The position numbers and the translations under genes were made by a program. Shown piece by piece: positions 11,450-22,186 of a stretch of DNA of 64,000 nucleotides (the stretch's first letter is position 1; each line of letters begins with the position of its first letter). Under the pieces are notes generated by a model. That model did not search any database. It saw only the letters and a list, made by a program, of their open reading frames with translations, and was not told the DNA's origin. Source of the DNA: Ceratotherium simum simum (Eukaryota > Chordata > Mammalia > Perissodactyla > Rhinocerotidae). The stretch is from the NCBI RefSeq assembly GCF_000283155.1, contig NW_004454178.1, forward strand, positions 799,888 through 863,887, read 5' to 3'.

Positions 11450-11700
11450 GAGATCAGCAGAGTTTTTCTATGAAGGGGCAGATAGTAAATATTGTTGGTT
11501 TTTGAGAGCCATGCAATCTCCATTACAGCTACTCAAACCGTCTCTGTCACAGCCACAATGTGCTCTGTCATCGTAGCATGAAAGTTAGAGAGATGATAAG
11601 TAAATGAATAGGGGCGGCTGTGTTCCAATAAAACTTTATTTATAAAAACAGGTGGTGGCTGTATTTGGCCCCTGGGCTGAAGTTTGCTGACCCCTTTTCT
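11450..11700 (-). mobile_element. MER58-type hAT-Charlie element
   Basis: Nearly full length. 'GAAGGGGCAGATAGTAAATA', 'CAGCTACTCAAACCGTCTCT', 'AATAAAACTTTATTTATAAA' and 'GGGCTGAAGTTTGCTGACCC' appear in the order of a reversed MER58. The closing GACCCC is the terminal inverted repeat. A second copy in the same orientation lies at 36541. Confidence 0.8.
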
Positions 11701-11789
11701 AGGTTATATTCCTCATTCCCTGTGCTTTCTATCATGTGTTATCTGTTATTGTATTCTCTTTCTGTTTTACTGGACTTTCTTTTGAAGGC

Positions 11790-12600
11790 GTTTATTCATA
11801 TGTGGCAGGTCATTGATAAATTTGAGTGCTTACATGTCTCAAACCATATTTTCATAGAGTACTCATACTTGATTGATAGTTTGGTCAGATATACAGTTTT
11901 GCTCCATTATATCTTAGCATTCAGTGTTATTGATAACGAGTCTGATATAAGTGGGATTCTCATTCTTCTCTGAATAACCTTGATTTTTTTTCTTTCTAGT
12001 GGGTTTTAGGAGTTTTGCACAATTTCAAAAGGATGTGTGTAGATGAAGGTCTTTTATCATGTATCCCGTTTAGCAATCAGACCACTTTAAATTATCTCTT
12101 TTTAACGCAGAGAAACTTTCCTCTGGTTTTCTTTGATTGTTTCTTGCCATTCCTGCCCCTGTTCTATACTTAGGGGATTCCTATTGATAAATGTTGATTT
12201 ATCAACATCCTGGAATGATTTGTCGTGTCTCCTTTTCACATATGTTTTAATCTCTTTTACTTTTTCTACATTCTAGGAGTTTTTTTTTTTAAATCAATTC
12301 AGTGAATTACTTATGTAGGTAGCCATATACTAATTTCCAGGAATTCTTTCTTATTCTCTGATTGATGCTTTTCCTTGCATTCCATAATTCATTTTTGGAA
12401 GGAAGTTCATTTTTAAAGTATGCAATATTCTTTCAAATCTCTGAGAAAGATACTTACAAGTTCTGTCTTGTTCCCTGAATGATCTCTATTTCCTCAGGAG
12501 TCATTTTTAAAAAGTATTTTTCTTGTCCATGCTGCTGTTTTTTCTCACGTCTTGATTTAGAGGGGTTTTTGTTGTTGTTGTTGTTCTTTTTTAATGAGTG
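11790..12600 (-). repeat. HAL1/L1 ORF1-region fossil (antisense, tentative)
   Basis: 'ACTTGATTGATAGTTTGGTC' followed by 'AGATATACAGTTTTGCTCCA', 'TTATATCTTAGCATTCAGTG' and, further on, 'TTTTAGGAGTTTTGCACAAT' resembles the reverse of the ORF1 region of HAL1/L1ME elements (the 'half-L1' family). Similarity fades after 12200. A (TTG)n run sits at about 12568-12585. Edges are uncertain. Confidence 0.45.
12184..12205. other. Perfect 9-bp hairpin with alternative fold
   Basis: TTGATAAAT at 12184-12192 and ATTTATCAA at 12197-12205 are perfect reverse complements separated by GTTG. The overlapping string ATGTTGAT-TT-ATCAACAT makes a competing 8-bp hairpin. AT-rich and probably fortuitous. Confidence 0.6.
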
Positions 12601-13340
12601 AAAACCTAGGCAGAGGATCACAGGTGGCTGTTGTAACTTACTCTGCAACTGTGCAGATCCGTCCCCACTCACCGTGAAGGCTGACTGCTGGGCTGCGTAC
12701 GTGGGCAGAGTCTGTCAGGAAGCAGGCATCCCAGAAGGAGCATAGAGACGGAACTGGCAAGTGAGCAGGTCGGGATCCCCACGGTTCCACAGTGTGTTTC
12801 AATTCCGCCTGGATTTATCTGTACTAGACCAGGTTCTAAAACTGATCACCTATTTTCATTAAAGTCTAGTTGTTCTTTTCACTCTTGGGGGATAAAAGCT
12901 TCTCCTGTCAGGTGAAAAGGAAGTAGCAAGGTAGAAGAAGAAGAGAAAGGGTCCCAACTGTTCTGAATACGTTTCTTAACGAATTGTTGTGATATTGGTC
13001 CCTCAGCCCCCTCGGACTCTGTATTTGAAGACTCTGAGCTTGGAGTTTCTCCCGGTTTTGTTGGAATGGACCCAGATGCTCCTGGCAGAAGTTTCCCTCG
13101 TGTTGTTTCTCTGTCTCAGCCCATCTGCATTCTGACTTCTAGAATATCTTCAAAATACATCTTAGGGTTACGTGATTTTTCAACATTTTTTATCATTTGA
13201 ATGATAATTAGGAGAAAGGAGAAGTGCCTGTGATGACATGTCCATCAGTGATCATATTTAATTTCCTTCACTCTGATTTTTTATAACATCAGTGTATGTT
13301 TTCCCTACACTCTTTTGCAATTATTACATTCTTCTACTTC
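12601..13340. other. Single-copy intronic DNA
   Basis: Nothing recognised. The segment 12680-12840 is richer in G+C and CpG than its flanks, with no other feature. Confidence 0.4.
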
Positions 13341-13344
13341 TACT

Positions 13345-13490
13345 ATTCACTGGCTAGCTGGAAAAATTACTTCTCCTTCCTGGGCCTTTTTTTCTGCAAA
13401 ATAAGGATAATATCTGATTTTCAGGGTTGAGATGGAACATATGAATGCATGTTGCAAGCTCTAAAGTAGAATATAAATATAAGCTATTTT
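13345..13490 (+). repeat. MIR SINE (sense, 3' part)
   Basis: 'GCTGGAAAAATTACTTCTCC', 'TTTTTTTCTGCAAAATAAGG' and 'TAATATCTGATTTTCAGGGT', then 'TGAGATGGAACATATGAATG' and 'CAAGCTCTAAAGTAGAATAT', reproduce the MIR core and 3' half. Confidence 0.65.
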
Positions 13491-13744
13491 TACACATAAG
13501 ACTTTGTCACGGATCCCGAGTCATGGATAAACACAAACGTGGAGATTGGCCACAGTCACAGGAAAACCCCTTCCCTACCCGATAGGAATTACCAGGTGAC
13601 CCCAAGTTGAGACAAGAACTAAAATTCTATATGCAATGCCAAAGAACAAGAAATTGTGCATTGGTTGCAATAGTAAAATAAGCAATGGTTCATAGGCATA
13701 TTTTTCACTAAATGGTAAGACAAAGATAAAAGCAGACCAAGAAT

Positions 13745-13876
13745 GCAGTTGATGTACTTTAGTTACAATAAATGTGAATTGTAGGTTTGGCATAGAGTAT
13801 ATGACTGAATATAGTTGATATATTTTAGTTAAAATAAATGTGAATTGTAGGTTTGGCGTAGAATATATGACTGAAT
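13745..13876. repeat. 66-bp tandem duplication, two copies
   Basis: Units at 13745-13810 and 13811-13876 align without gaps with 7 differences (about 89 percent identical). The shared part includes ATAAATGTGAATTGTAGGTT and ATATGACTGAAT. The unit is a multiple of three, so an antisense open frame repeats a 22-residue string, but nothing suggests it is coding. Confidence 0.95.
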
Positions 13877-14864
13877 GTTGTGTGATCCTTTTGCTTGGCA
13901 CAAGTAAGAATGTGAATATGTATGTTAATAATGATGATAATTAGCTGCCACAATAATATTATTGATTTTATATGGCTTCAGTTAGTTGAAAGTTGCTGCT
14001 CTCTCGGTGAGGTTGGGACATGAAGCACCCAATAAAAGGAAAATAAAGAAAATGTGAATAATAGTAAAGTGGCTTAGTTGTAAAACTTGAAGAAATGTTA
14101 AGAGGAAATTAAACAGAAAGTTGAGTTACACTGGCCTCTGACCAGTGTGCTCGGAAGTGTTTGTGGATGATAAAAGGAGTATATTCCATAAATTATTAAA
14201 ACACAGTATCTTACTGATAGCCTTTATTCTTAGAAACAAACTGAGAACACATCAGACAGACAAAGCATGAAATAAATCACCGTGAAGGTACGCTGAGGGA
14301 TGCGCTTACAGCTCACTGATGCTAGTAATCCTCATTTTCTGCGCGCAGTTATTACATTCTGAAGTTGAATGTCTGTAGAGGGTGAGCCACCAGCCCTAGT
14401 TAAATGTTAATGGAACCAGTGACGTAACGTAATTTAAATTCGAGGCCTCTTCCAAAGGAATGTGAATAAAACGCATTTGTTTGGCTTTCTATGGCCACTA
14501 CTAAAAGGAAAGGAAATGAAACCATAAACAACTATGCTCAAATATTGCTGTAGCTGAGGCTACCCTGTCGCAGTATAAAACTGTAGTCACCGATGGGAGA
14601 GCTCTGTGTAACTTACCAGCCCGTCTAGATTGTAATTGAGGTTAAAAAAATGTACTTGGAGACTTAGGCCAAGGGTGGAATGTTACTTCAAAGTGAGTTC
14701 ATTTTGATGTGTTTTAATTTTCTGTTGTTGTAAAGGGCTGGTACAGTTTTTAAGTTTTATTTTTGTCTAATCCATACCTAAGACTTTAGCCCATAATTAA
14801 CGTAGTACAGATTACTTTTGCCGCCAATATTGATTATCTCTGTCTTCCTCAGCAGTAATAGAAC
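13877..14864. other. AT-rich single-copy DNA
   Basis: No repeat family or exon recognised. It contains a slightly GC-richer part at 14280-14480 and otherwise nothing notable. Confidence 0.45.
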
Positions 14865-15180
14865 TCCTGCTTTTTGGGGGGGTACATGGGCATGTGGCCA
14901 CTCAGAATGAGATGCAGAATTCTAGCCTCCTTTGCAAGTAGGTGTGACCATGTGACTAATTTCTGGCCAGTAAGATATGAACAAAAGTTGTGTGAAACTT
15001 AGGTTAACTACTTAAAAAGAAAGAGTGTGATTTTCATCACTCCTTTTTTTCTGCTGTTGGGAAGTCAGACTTAATGGCTGGAGCTTCAGCAGCCATTTTG
15101 AATATGGGATAATGTTGTAATGAATCCACTGGTATTTGAGATTTTTCCATTACTTACAGCCTACCCTAGTCATCATTTGT
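14865..15180 (+). mobile_element. MLT1-type LTR (ERVL-MaLR), sense
   Basis: 'TAGGTGTGACCATGTGACTA' and 'TTTCTGGCCAGTAAGATATG' lead into an 'AACAAAAGTTGTGTGAAACTT' block, a TGGCTGGAGC/AGCAGCCATTTTG segment and a final 'TTACAGCCTACCCTAGTC'. This matches old MLT1 solitary LTRs (J/K-like). It has no internal retroviral sequence and no coding capacity. Confidence 0.7.
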
Positions 15181-15294
15181 ATAACAACTTTGCAGCTTTA
15201 TATTTACTTTCAAAGTTTCTGAAATGTCATTTTATCAACTATCATTGTTATTTAGATAAATAATGTTTATATTAAAATTGTTACCTAAAATATG

Positions 15295-15985
15295 CCAGTT
15301 CAATCAGTACCAAGTCCTGTCAGTTCTACTTTCTAAATATTTTTCAAGTCCATCCGTTTCTCTAACCCCAAGGACCACGTTAGTTTCCTGTCATCTTTGA
15401 TCTTGACAACTGCAGCAGCTTCCTGCATCAACTCTCGCCCCTTTCGAGCCATTGCACACACAGCGGCTGACCCATCTTTTAAAAATACAATCTAATTGTG
15501 ATATGCCTGTGTTTAAAATCTTTCGATACTTCCCAGAGCATTCATAATAAAGTCTGGAATCTATAAATTGTGCTAGAAGGCCATCCATGATCTGGTCTCT
15601 GTCTGACTCTCCAGGCCCATCCTGAGTTTATTGCCTTGGGCTGTTGCACATATTATTTTTCTCTTTGACTGGAACACTCTTTACACTCCTCCCTCCCTGC
15701 CCTACTCCCACCTCCCCAGCCCCTCCACTTACTCTAGTCCCGCTCATTGGTTAGGTCTCAGGTTTCGTGGTTAATCCTTCTCTCAGCCTCAGGTCTAAGA
15801 GAGGCCTGCGTGTTAGATGCTTCCATAGCACTCTGCACTTTTCTCACTTAGATTTATCAGTTTAATGCACGTCTCCCCCTGGAGCCTGGAGCCTCCACGA
15901 GTGTCTGTCCCATTCCTCACTGGAGCCCCAGAACTCCCTGCAGAGACTGGTACAGAGCAGGTGCTCGAAGAGTGATGTTGACTGA
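15295..15985 (+). repeat. LINE/L2, long 3' fragment (sense)
   Basis: One of the best L2 copies here. It has 'CTGTCAGTTCTACTTTCTAA', 'CCATCCATGATCTGGTCTCT', 'TTTGACTGGAACACTC', then 'TTAGGTCTCAGGTTTCGTGG', 'CATAGCACTCTGCACTTTTC' and 'CAGAGACTGGTACAGAGCAG', ending near 'GACTGACTGACAGACTGAGC'. These are successive L2 3' blocks. The small antisense frames across it are chance. Confidence 0.8.
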
Positions 15986-16109
15986 CTGACAGACTGAGCC
16001 TTTGTTCTCTTCTCTTTCCCTGAAAAGCACCTAACTGACATCTCAGCCAAAGTTCCACCTATCAAAACCCCGTCCATCCTCTGGATCATTTACACCATGT
16101 ATGTGCTTT

Positions 16110-16500
16110 CTCCTTTTAATTAGATGTTTACTGTATTTTTCCTTTTTTTCCCTCCATTTTTTAAGACTTTGTTTTTTTAGAGCAGTTTTAGTTTTACAAC
16201 AAAATTGGGAGGGAGGTGCAGAGCTTTCCCATGTGCCTCCTGCCCCCACACACGCACAGCCTCCCCCAGTATCAGCCATCACTCATCAGAATGGTACGTT
16301 TTTCATCAGGGATGACCACCGACACATCGTAATCACCCAAAGTCCATAGTTTACCTTAGAGTTCTCTCTTGGTGTTGTACGTTCAGTGGGTTTGACAAAT
16401 GTATAAGGACATGTGTCTGTCGTTATAGTGTCACACAGAGTATCGTCACTGTCCCAAAAACCCTCTGTGCTCCACCCGTTCATCTCCCCTCACCCACTGA
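16110..16500 (-). repeat. L1M 3' end (antisense)
   Basis: 'TTTTTTTAGAGCAGTTTTAG', 'TTCCCATGTGCCTCCTGCCC', 'CACACACGCACAGCCTCCCC', 'AATCACCCAAAGTCCATAGT', 'CTCTTGGTGTTGTACGTTCA' and 'CCCTCTGTGCTCCACCCGTT' are the well-known reversed 3'UTR blocks of mammalian-wide L1M elements. Confidence 0.85.
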
Positions 16501-16669
16501 GATGTTCTTTTCTTGTCATCATACACTACACTTTAATTACAGTTATTTGTTTACAGAATTCTAAATTACTATTTGGGAACAGATTCTGGAAAATATGAAG
16601 TCTTTTAGAAAAGTTTTTTTTTTATAATAACAGCCTCTACTTAAAAAGCTATTTATTACAATTGCCTTC

Positions 16670-16765
16670 ATCCCAACAGAGCAGGAGTTTCTGGAGGCTA
16701 TGGCTGTTATTGCCTTTTGCAAGCAGAATGTCTGGCACATAAAAGGCATTTAACAAGTGTGGGTT
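16670..16765 (+). repeat. LINE/L2 3' end fragment
   Basis: 'GCAGGAGTTTCTGGAGGCTA' with 'GCAGAATGTCTGGCACATAA' and 'AAGGCATTTAACAAGTG' has the L2 terminal form. It runs directly into a MIR. Confidence 0.5.
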
Positions 16766-16767
16766 AT

Positions 16768-17010
16768 AATGGAGTGGCATGAGTGCCGACCTTGACATTA
16801 GATACCCCTGGGTTGAAATCCAGGCTCTGGCCCTCGTCAGCTGTGAGAAATTGGGAATTTATCAAGCCTCAGTTGTACAAAACAGGAATGATAACACCAG
16901 CGTTATTAGGATCTTGCAGGAGTTCATGAAGATAATTTACGTAGCAGAAATTCTATAATGTTTATACTTGGTAGAAACTCTATAATTGGTAGCGATTATT
17001 ATGACTTTTC
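16768..17010 (+). repeat. MIR SINE (sense, near full length)
   Basis: 'TAATGGAGTGGCATGAGTGC', 'CCCTGGGTTGAAATCCAGGC' (B-box region), 'TCAGCTGTGAGAAATTGGGA', 'GCCTCAGTTGTACAAAACAG', 'GGAATGATAACACCAGCGTT' and 'GGTAGAAACTCTATAATTGG' give the whole MIR order. Confidence 0.8.
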
Positions 17011-17379
17011 AAGTTTGTATTTCTGCATCCCCTTCGTAACAGTCAAGGTAGGTGCTCAGTTCTTTGTGTTGTTTTGAAATGAGCGATATAAGTTTGATAA
17101 AGACAAACCCTAACACTACGTAAAGGATGAGACCCAGTAAAGAAGTATTGAAGGTCCTGCACGGTTTTGTTTACTGTGCCCCTTTCCTCCTTTCTGCACA
17201 GTCCACCCCGCAAAAAAAAAAAAAAAAAAACAGGTGAAAAGCAGCAAGACAAAAGATGGAATTATGTTAAGTCACCCGAGGTCACCAGAAAGGCCTGGAA
17301 ATTATATACATTCTAAATTACACCACCTGAGGCCACTCTGCTCTCAGGAGAGAAGCTGGCTTTGGGGGGATGTTAAGAG
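17011..17379. other. Single-copy DNA with an A-tract
   Basis: There is no repeat family. A run of 19 A occurs at 17212-17230, preceded by 'CTGCACAGTCCACCCCGC'. There is no AATAAA before it and no flanking duplication was seen, so it is not called as a retroposed tail. Confidence 0.5.
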
Positions 17380-17950
17380 TTCAGCTGTCTCCCGTGAGGT
17401 TTATCTGCAATGCAGATTTTTCCGGCCTGTCCGAGGTGTTTCAGCCTCCAGACCAACCAGCCGCTCTCAGTCCTCCCAGCTGGCTTAGTAGGATTTGTCT
17501 TCTCTGTAGCCTGCTTCCGGCTCGTCCGCCACCAGAACATCTTCCGGATAAACGTTTCCCCCCTACTTTGTTATCAAAATCCCTACCAATCCCCGAAGTT
17601 ACAAGGGTCCATTATTGCCTGACTCCAAGAAAGGGAAATCAATGGAGGAATTATCTCCCACTCTGTGCCTCTTGTCTTATAGATGTTACCTTTTGCAGGA
17701 GCTCAGTCAGTCCTGCTGCAGAATAAAAGTGGCCTCTCTGCCTGTAGGGCTGGCGGGGCCGGACAAGGTGGGTGAGCTTGAAGGTACGGTGGGTGAAGCC
17801 TGGAATTTGCAGGCTTCCCAGGTGTTAGTGTCACTGAGCTACCTGATTTAGACACTCTGCTGCTCCTTGTCTGCGGGACTGCAGCAGCTGAGCCAGGAGG
17901 GTGACTGTGCACCCTTCCCTGCAGGTTAAGGTTACGCTTTCTTCCCATGT
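17380..17950. promoter_or_regulatory. CpG-richer single-copy segment with three TTCCGG (ETS) cores
   Basis: This is among the more CpG-rich non-repeat stretches of the intron. TTCCGG hexamers (ETS-factor core, minus-strand CCGGAA) occur at 17420-17425, 17515-17520 and 17542-17547, and further CpGs are scattered through 17390-17620. Such a segment can be an alternative promoter or enhancer. Overlapping frames of 70-118 codons on the + strand lack domains. It is too short and too sparse to be a strict CpG island by eye. Confidence 0.3.
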
Positions 17951-18180
17951 ACAGATCCGTGCTCGGTTCTTGGTGACTAAGCGGGCGTATTGTTGAGAGG
18001 CTGGGAGCTCAGGTGGGTTCAGGTGTGGGCATCTCTCTCTGATGGCTGTGTGCTCCTGGCCGGTTACTCTGTGGGGAGAGGTTTCTCACGGGTAAATTTC
18101 AGTAATCCTTACCTCAAAGTCATGGTGAGAAATAAATGTCACATTGATTATGAAGGACATAGCAAGATTGTGACGTACTT

Positions 18181-18262
18181 AATAAATCTTTATTTTTAAA
18201 GACTTACATTTTGTGTATACAAATTAAAATTAGATTGTAAAACAGACTCCTTAATGACATTT
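18181..18262. repeat. Dispersed direct repeat, copy 1
   Basis: The sequence 'AATAAATCTTTATTTTTAAA' to 'TTGTAAAACAGACTCCTTAA' recurs about 785 bases downstream at 18966-19047 with roughly 80 percent identity. I do not recognise the family. It could be two ends of an unclassified element or an old local duplication. Confidence 0.75.
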
Positions 18263-18965
18263 CTACTACACCTCAGTACTTAGATATGGTGAATAAATAG
18301 TTGCTGGTATTCCAATTGTTTTTATTTATATTTATTTATATTTACTGACAAACACAAATTATAGGTAGTCAATGAATCTTTTCCAGTTTTTTCTTTTTTT
18401 CTTTTGTCATAATAATGTAGGGTTGTATTTTCAGAACATGTTTATAAAGAAGCATCTCATTTGTTTCTACATCTGATGTGAAAAAATAATTGTCTTTTTA
18501 GGCTTAATTGTAATACTTCAGGAAAATGGGTTTTTGTATCTAGAGGGAAAAATGTATTTATTTTCATAGGATATTTAATAATCTATGATGTGTAAAGCAT
18601 TGCTTTAAAAAAAAGGTAAATAGCTGTTCTTTACTTATAAAGAGAACTTTTTTGAATTATGTCCGAAATGCGGTGGGCTTGGGAGGCAATATGCTACAGA
18701 GGTATGCTCCTGGGAGTTTTTATTTCTTTAATGTCTTTTCACCTGTGTGGCTAATGATTTACCAAGTGTGTCAGTGAGAAGAATGCTGATTGATTCTGGT
18801 CCATCAATAATGATTCTTGAGTCTGCTACAGATCAGCTCTGGGGAGATGCAATCGTGTTTGGCTGGCAGTGTATTTTTCTGCTATCTAGGATCTACAGAT
18901 AAGAGAGGATAAAGGATATTCAGCATCTTGGACTCCTTTGAAGGAGTACTACTTATATTTTTAAA
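18263..18965. other. AT-rich stretch between the direct repeats
   Basis: It contains a low-complexity (TTTATA)n-like run near 18320-18345 and nothing recognised. If the flanking repeats are termini of one element, this would be its interior. No protein remnant was seen. Confidence 0.4.
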
Positions 18966-19047
18966 AATAAATCTTAATTTTTAAAGACTTCCACTTGGCA
19001 TCTGCAAACTAAAATTAAATTGTAAAACAGACTCTCCTTGACGACAC
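18966..19047. repeat. Dispersed direct repeat, copy 2
   Basis: Second copy of the 18181-18262 unit, same orientation. Shared strings include TTTTTAAAGACTT, AAATTGTAAAACAGACT (TTGTAAAACAGACT is common to both) and ACTAAAATTA-like matches. Confidence 0.75.
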
Positions 19048-22000
19048 TTAAGGAAGGAGGTTGTCTACTTGTGTGACAGGCATAAACTCTTCTATGCTTT
19101 AAGGTTCAGCTTCATAAATTCCTCTTTTCACAGACATTTTGAGTGAAAAATCTCCCAAACTAACTTATGCAACATCTGACTCAAGCATGGAATATTGTTG
19201 TTGTTGTTGTAAATGACTTGTTCATCTTTTGAATTTTATCTGGTTTGAGAAGGAAATTGACCAATATGCCTTATCTTCAGTTTTCAGCTCCAACAAGGCT
19301 CAACTATTGATTTGCTTTTTATGTTCCCCAAAATGAAACAGATCAACTCTCAGTTAAAAAGAAAAAGTTGGCAGATTTCATTTACTGTTAAGGTTAAAAA
19401 TATCATTGGCTGTTAAAACAAATATAACAACTATTAGAATTTTTGTCTTTAAATACACTTAGGTAGAATGAGCAAAGGATGCACAGAAGCCGTGGTATCC
19501 ATTCAGTGGTAAAGGAAACGTGGCTGAACACTCTGCATTTGCTGTCACGTGCTCCGCCTCAGCAGGCCCAGAGCCACCTTGGGCGTGCTTAGCCCTCGGA
19601 AGGAAGGAGCCCTTTGTAAGTTCACTGGATCAGAATCCCAGAACTGGGAAGAGCCAGTGTAAATGGGAAGATGAGTACAGAGATAAACCCTAAACTTCTA
19701 TGATTAGTGTTGATAATACCCTCTACCAATAAAAATACTTATCCACGCTGGGCATTCCTTTTAATGAGCTCATAGGACAGGAACCAGCTCTCCTGACAAC
19801 TGAGCGAGACCAGGAAGACTCAGGTGCTGTAAGAATCTTAGTGGATTCTGAGCACAACAAAACGGGACCAGCTCTCCAATGGGATTTCTGTGAATGTGAA
19901 AGCTACCTAAGGGGCTGGGCACCGCTTCTCTCAAGTCAATATTACACACTGGAAATTCTCTACCACATCGTAAAATGGCTTCGTAAGTTGCCCTGTTTTC
20001 TGGAAATAGGAAGCAGACCAGCAAAAGCTACACTGGCAACCACACCTCTCAGGCAGCCCTAGGCAGGAGGCTGATGCCTCAGGCAGACATCTCAAGTTTA
20101 AAAATCAACGGTTTGACCTGAGTCCATTTATGATAGAAAGGAATTAACCCTAAATATCAAAGAAAGATAAGACATCCTTAAGGAAGAGGCTCGTTGGCTA
20201 TGCACAGTCATTCTTCATCCAACTCCAACCAGGAGCCAAACTGCCTTCAAGCATGGGGGCAGTCACAGCTGGGTGAATAGGGTTGCCTCTTCAGACAGAC
20301 CTGAAGCCAAGGAGTTTCTGGGAAAAATAAACTCCTTGTTTTACTAAGGCTAAGGTACAGCGTGGAAACTACAACATGGCGTGGCTGTTATTTTTTCTAC
20401 CGAGCGTGTTCCCATGACAGGTGCCTAAAAAGACCATGACACTAATCGATAATCAACAGAGGGAGCTTTGTCGCCTCCAGTGTGCCTTCCTGGTTATTGT
20501 CTCATTTGTTGTAGAAACTTGAAAGCGAGCTTAGCACAAACAGCCGACAGAAGTACATGAACAGTATCCTCCCTAGTAGTGTTCCATTGACCTTTTATAT
20601 GTAGAAGAGAGAAACAGGCACAGAGAAACATTTAGAGGTGCATTTTCAAAGCTTTTCTGCTTGATGTGGGCAGCTCCTTTGGCTCAATTTTAATAGCTAA
20701 GGGGGCAGAGGAGTTACCCCACTCCTTAATCGCTGTTTAACCCTTTCTCATCTCTTTTTATCCTCTGTTTTTGGCCTCATAACAGAATAGCCACAGTTTT
20801 GCACAGTTTTGACAGAATCTCAATTTTTGGAATAAATACAATGCTGTAAGAGAACCCTTCTTTTTAGCAACTGTCTCAAACTTTTCATCAGTGGAACAAC
20901 CCACAATTGTTACTGGTTTCAAAGTTGATTTAACAATCTAAGGGCTGAGTGTGCTCAGGTGGCAAAAAACCAGATTTGGAAAAGTTTGTATAAACTCAAG
21001 GTAGAGGCACAAATGTCCTGCTTTTGCCAGACAGAAATGTGCGATTGCCTGGGGGGACGTGTTACACATTCCACTGAGCTCAGGGTTCTGCTGGATTATT
21101 TGGTTTTACATACTGTGTGCATTCACTCGTTTGCACTAGTCTACCTCTGAGATTCACTGGATCTCTCCAGCATTAAGGAGAGGTACCAAAAGGAAGGCTG
21201 TAGATTAAGCTAGGGACCACGAAGGATGAACAGACTTATTCTTAGAACGATTGCAGTTGTTTAATCATAGCTTCAGTGTAGTATTCTTAGCAGACACTGG
21301 GGTATTCATGAGGTCTGCGCCCAGTGCCCTTGAAACACACACGCCGTCCAAATCCTGTCCTAATCTGCCCTAATCCAGATGAGCTGATTTGGTGGTTTGG
21401 CCCTTGAGTTAACTAAAATGACTGCCACACAGGGACGCAGTCAGTGCCATCTACATCATCAATTGTAGCAAAAAGAATTTTGCTCCGGGTCTCAAGAACC
21501 TTACCAAGGTTCCTTTTAGTGATAGCTTTGTTCTCTGGGATGAACATCAGCAGTTAAAATATAATTGGAACTAAGAAAAGGGAGATCTTTTTGAGTGTGA
21601 CTAACTTGCTTGCTCTTGGAAGCTTTTTGTAAAGGATGTCTGTGAACTTGCCTTTGGTATTTCACTGGAGGAACTTCAGTGGCAGCCTGTTTTATGGAGC
21701 ACAGTGGGATCTGTCCATGTTGTGCAGAGGGGCAGGCCTGTAACCCTGTGCACTTGAGTCTTGTTTGTGGGGAGAACACTGTTGGTTCTTTTATTGCTTC
21801 AGCAAAAATAACAAATAATTATCCTGCTGTAAAAGAAAATAGTGATAATTATAGTTTGCCAGGCATGTGGTGTAAGGGGACTGGAAAGACAAAGTGTTAG
21901 CATTGGCAAATCCCCAGCAGAATCCTTCTGCAAACTGAGATACACTCCCACACTAATGGCCTCCCCACAGAAATCCTGAAGACTTCAGACTATGTGGTTA

Positions 22001-22096
22001 TGGTATAGGAGAGGTAATAAGAGAGAGGCAGTGTTAATAGTTTAAATAGTCGAGAATTTCCCATTGTAGTTGAGTTAGTGTAGCAGAAATATACCC
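19048..22096. other. Single-copy intronic DNA
   Basis: Three kilobases with no recognised repeat or coding exon. A (TTG)n run lies at about 19197-19212. At 19563-19615 a pyrimidine-AG followed 53 bases later by TTT|GTAAGT (19616-19621) could flank a small non-coding exon, but this is weak. Open frames here reach 87 codons and have no recognisable similarity. Confidence 0.45.
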
Positions 22097-22186
22097 AGAG
22101 AAAGAGAGAGAGAGAGAGAGAGAGACAGAAAGGGAGAAAGGAAGAGGGAGAGAGGGAGAAGGAGAGAGGGAGGGAAGGGGGGAGGG
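22097..22186. repeat. Homopurine GA-rich tract
   Basis: Ninety bases of purine on the + strand with a single C at 22126. It begins as (GA)n and becomes GGGA/GGAA-rich. Long purine mirror-like tracts can form triplex (H-DNA) and are often length-variable. Confidence 0.9.

Noticed and set aside
17212..17230. A19 run as the tail of a processed pseudogene or SINE
   Set aside because: There is no recognisable body, no AATAAA before it and no flanking duplication.
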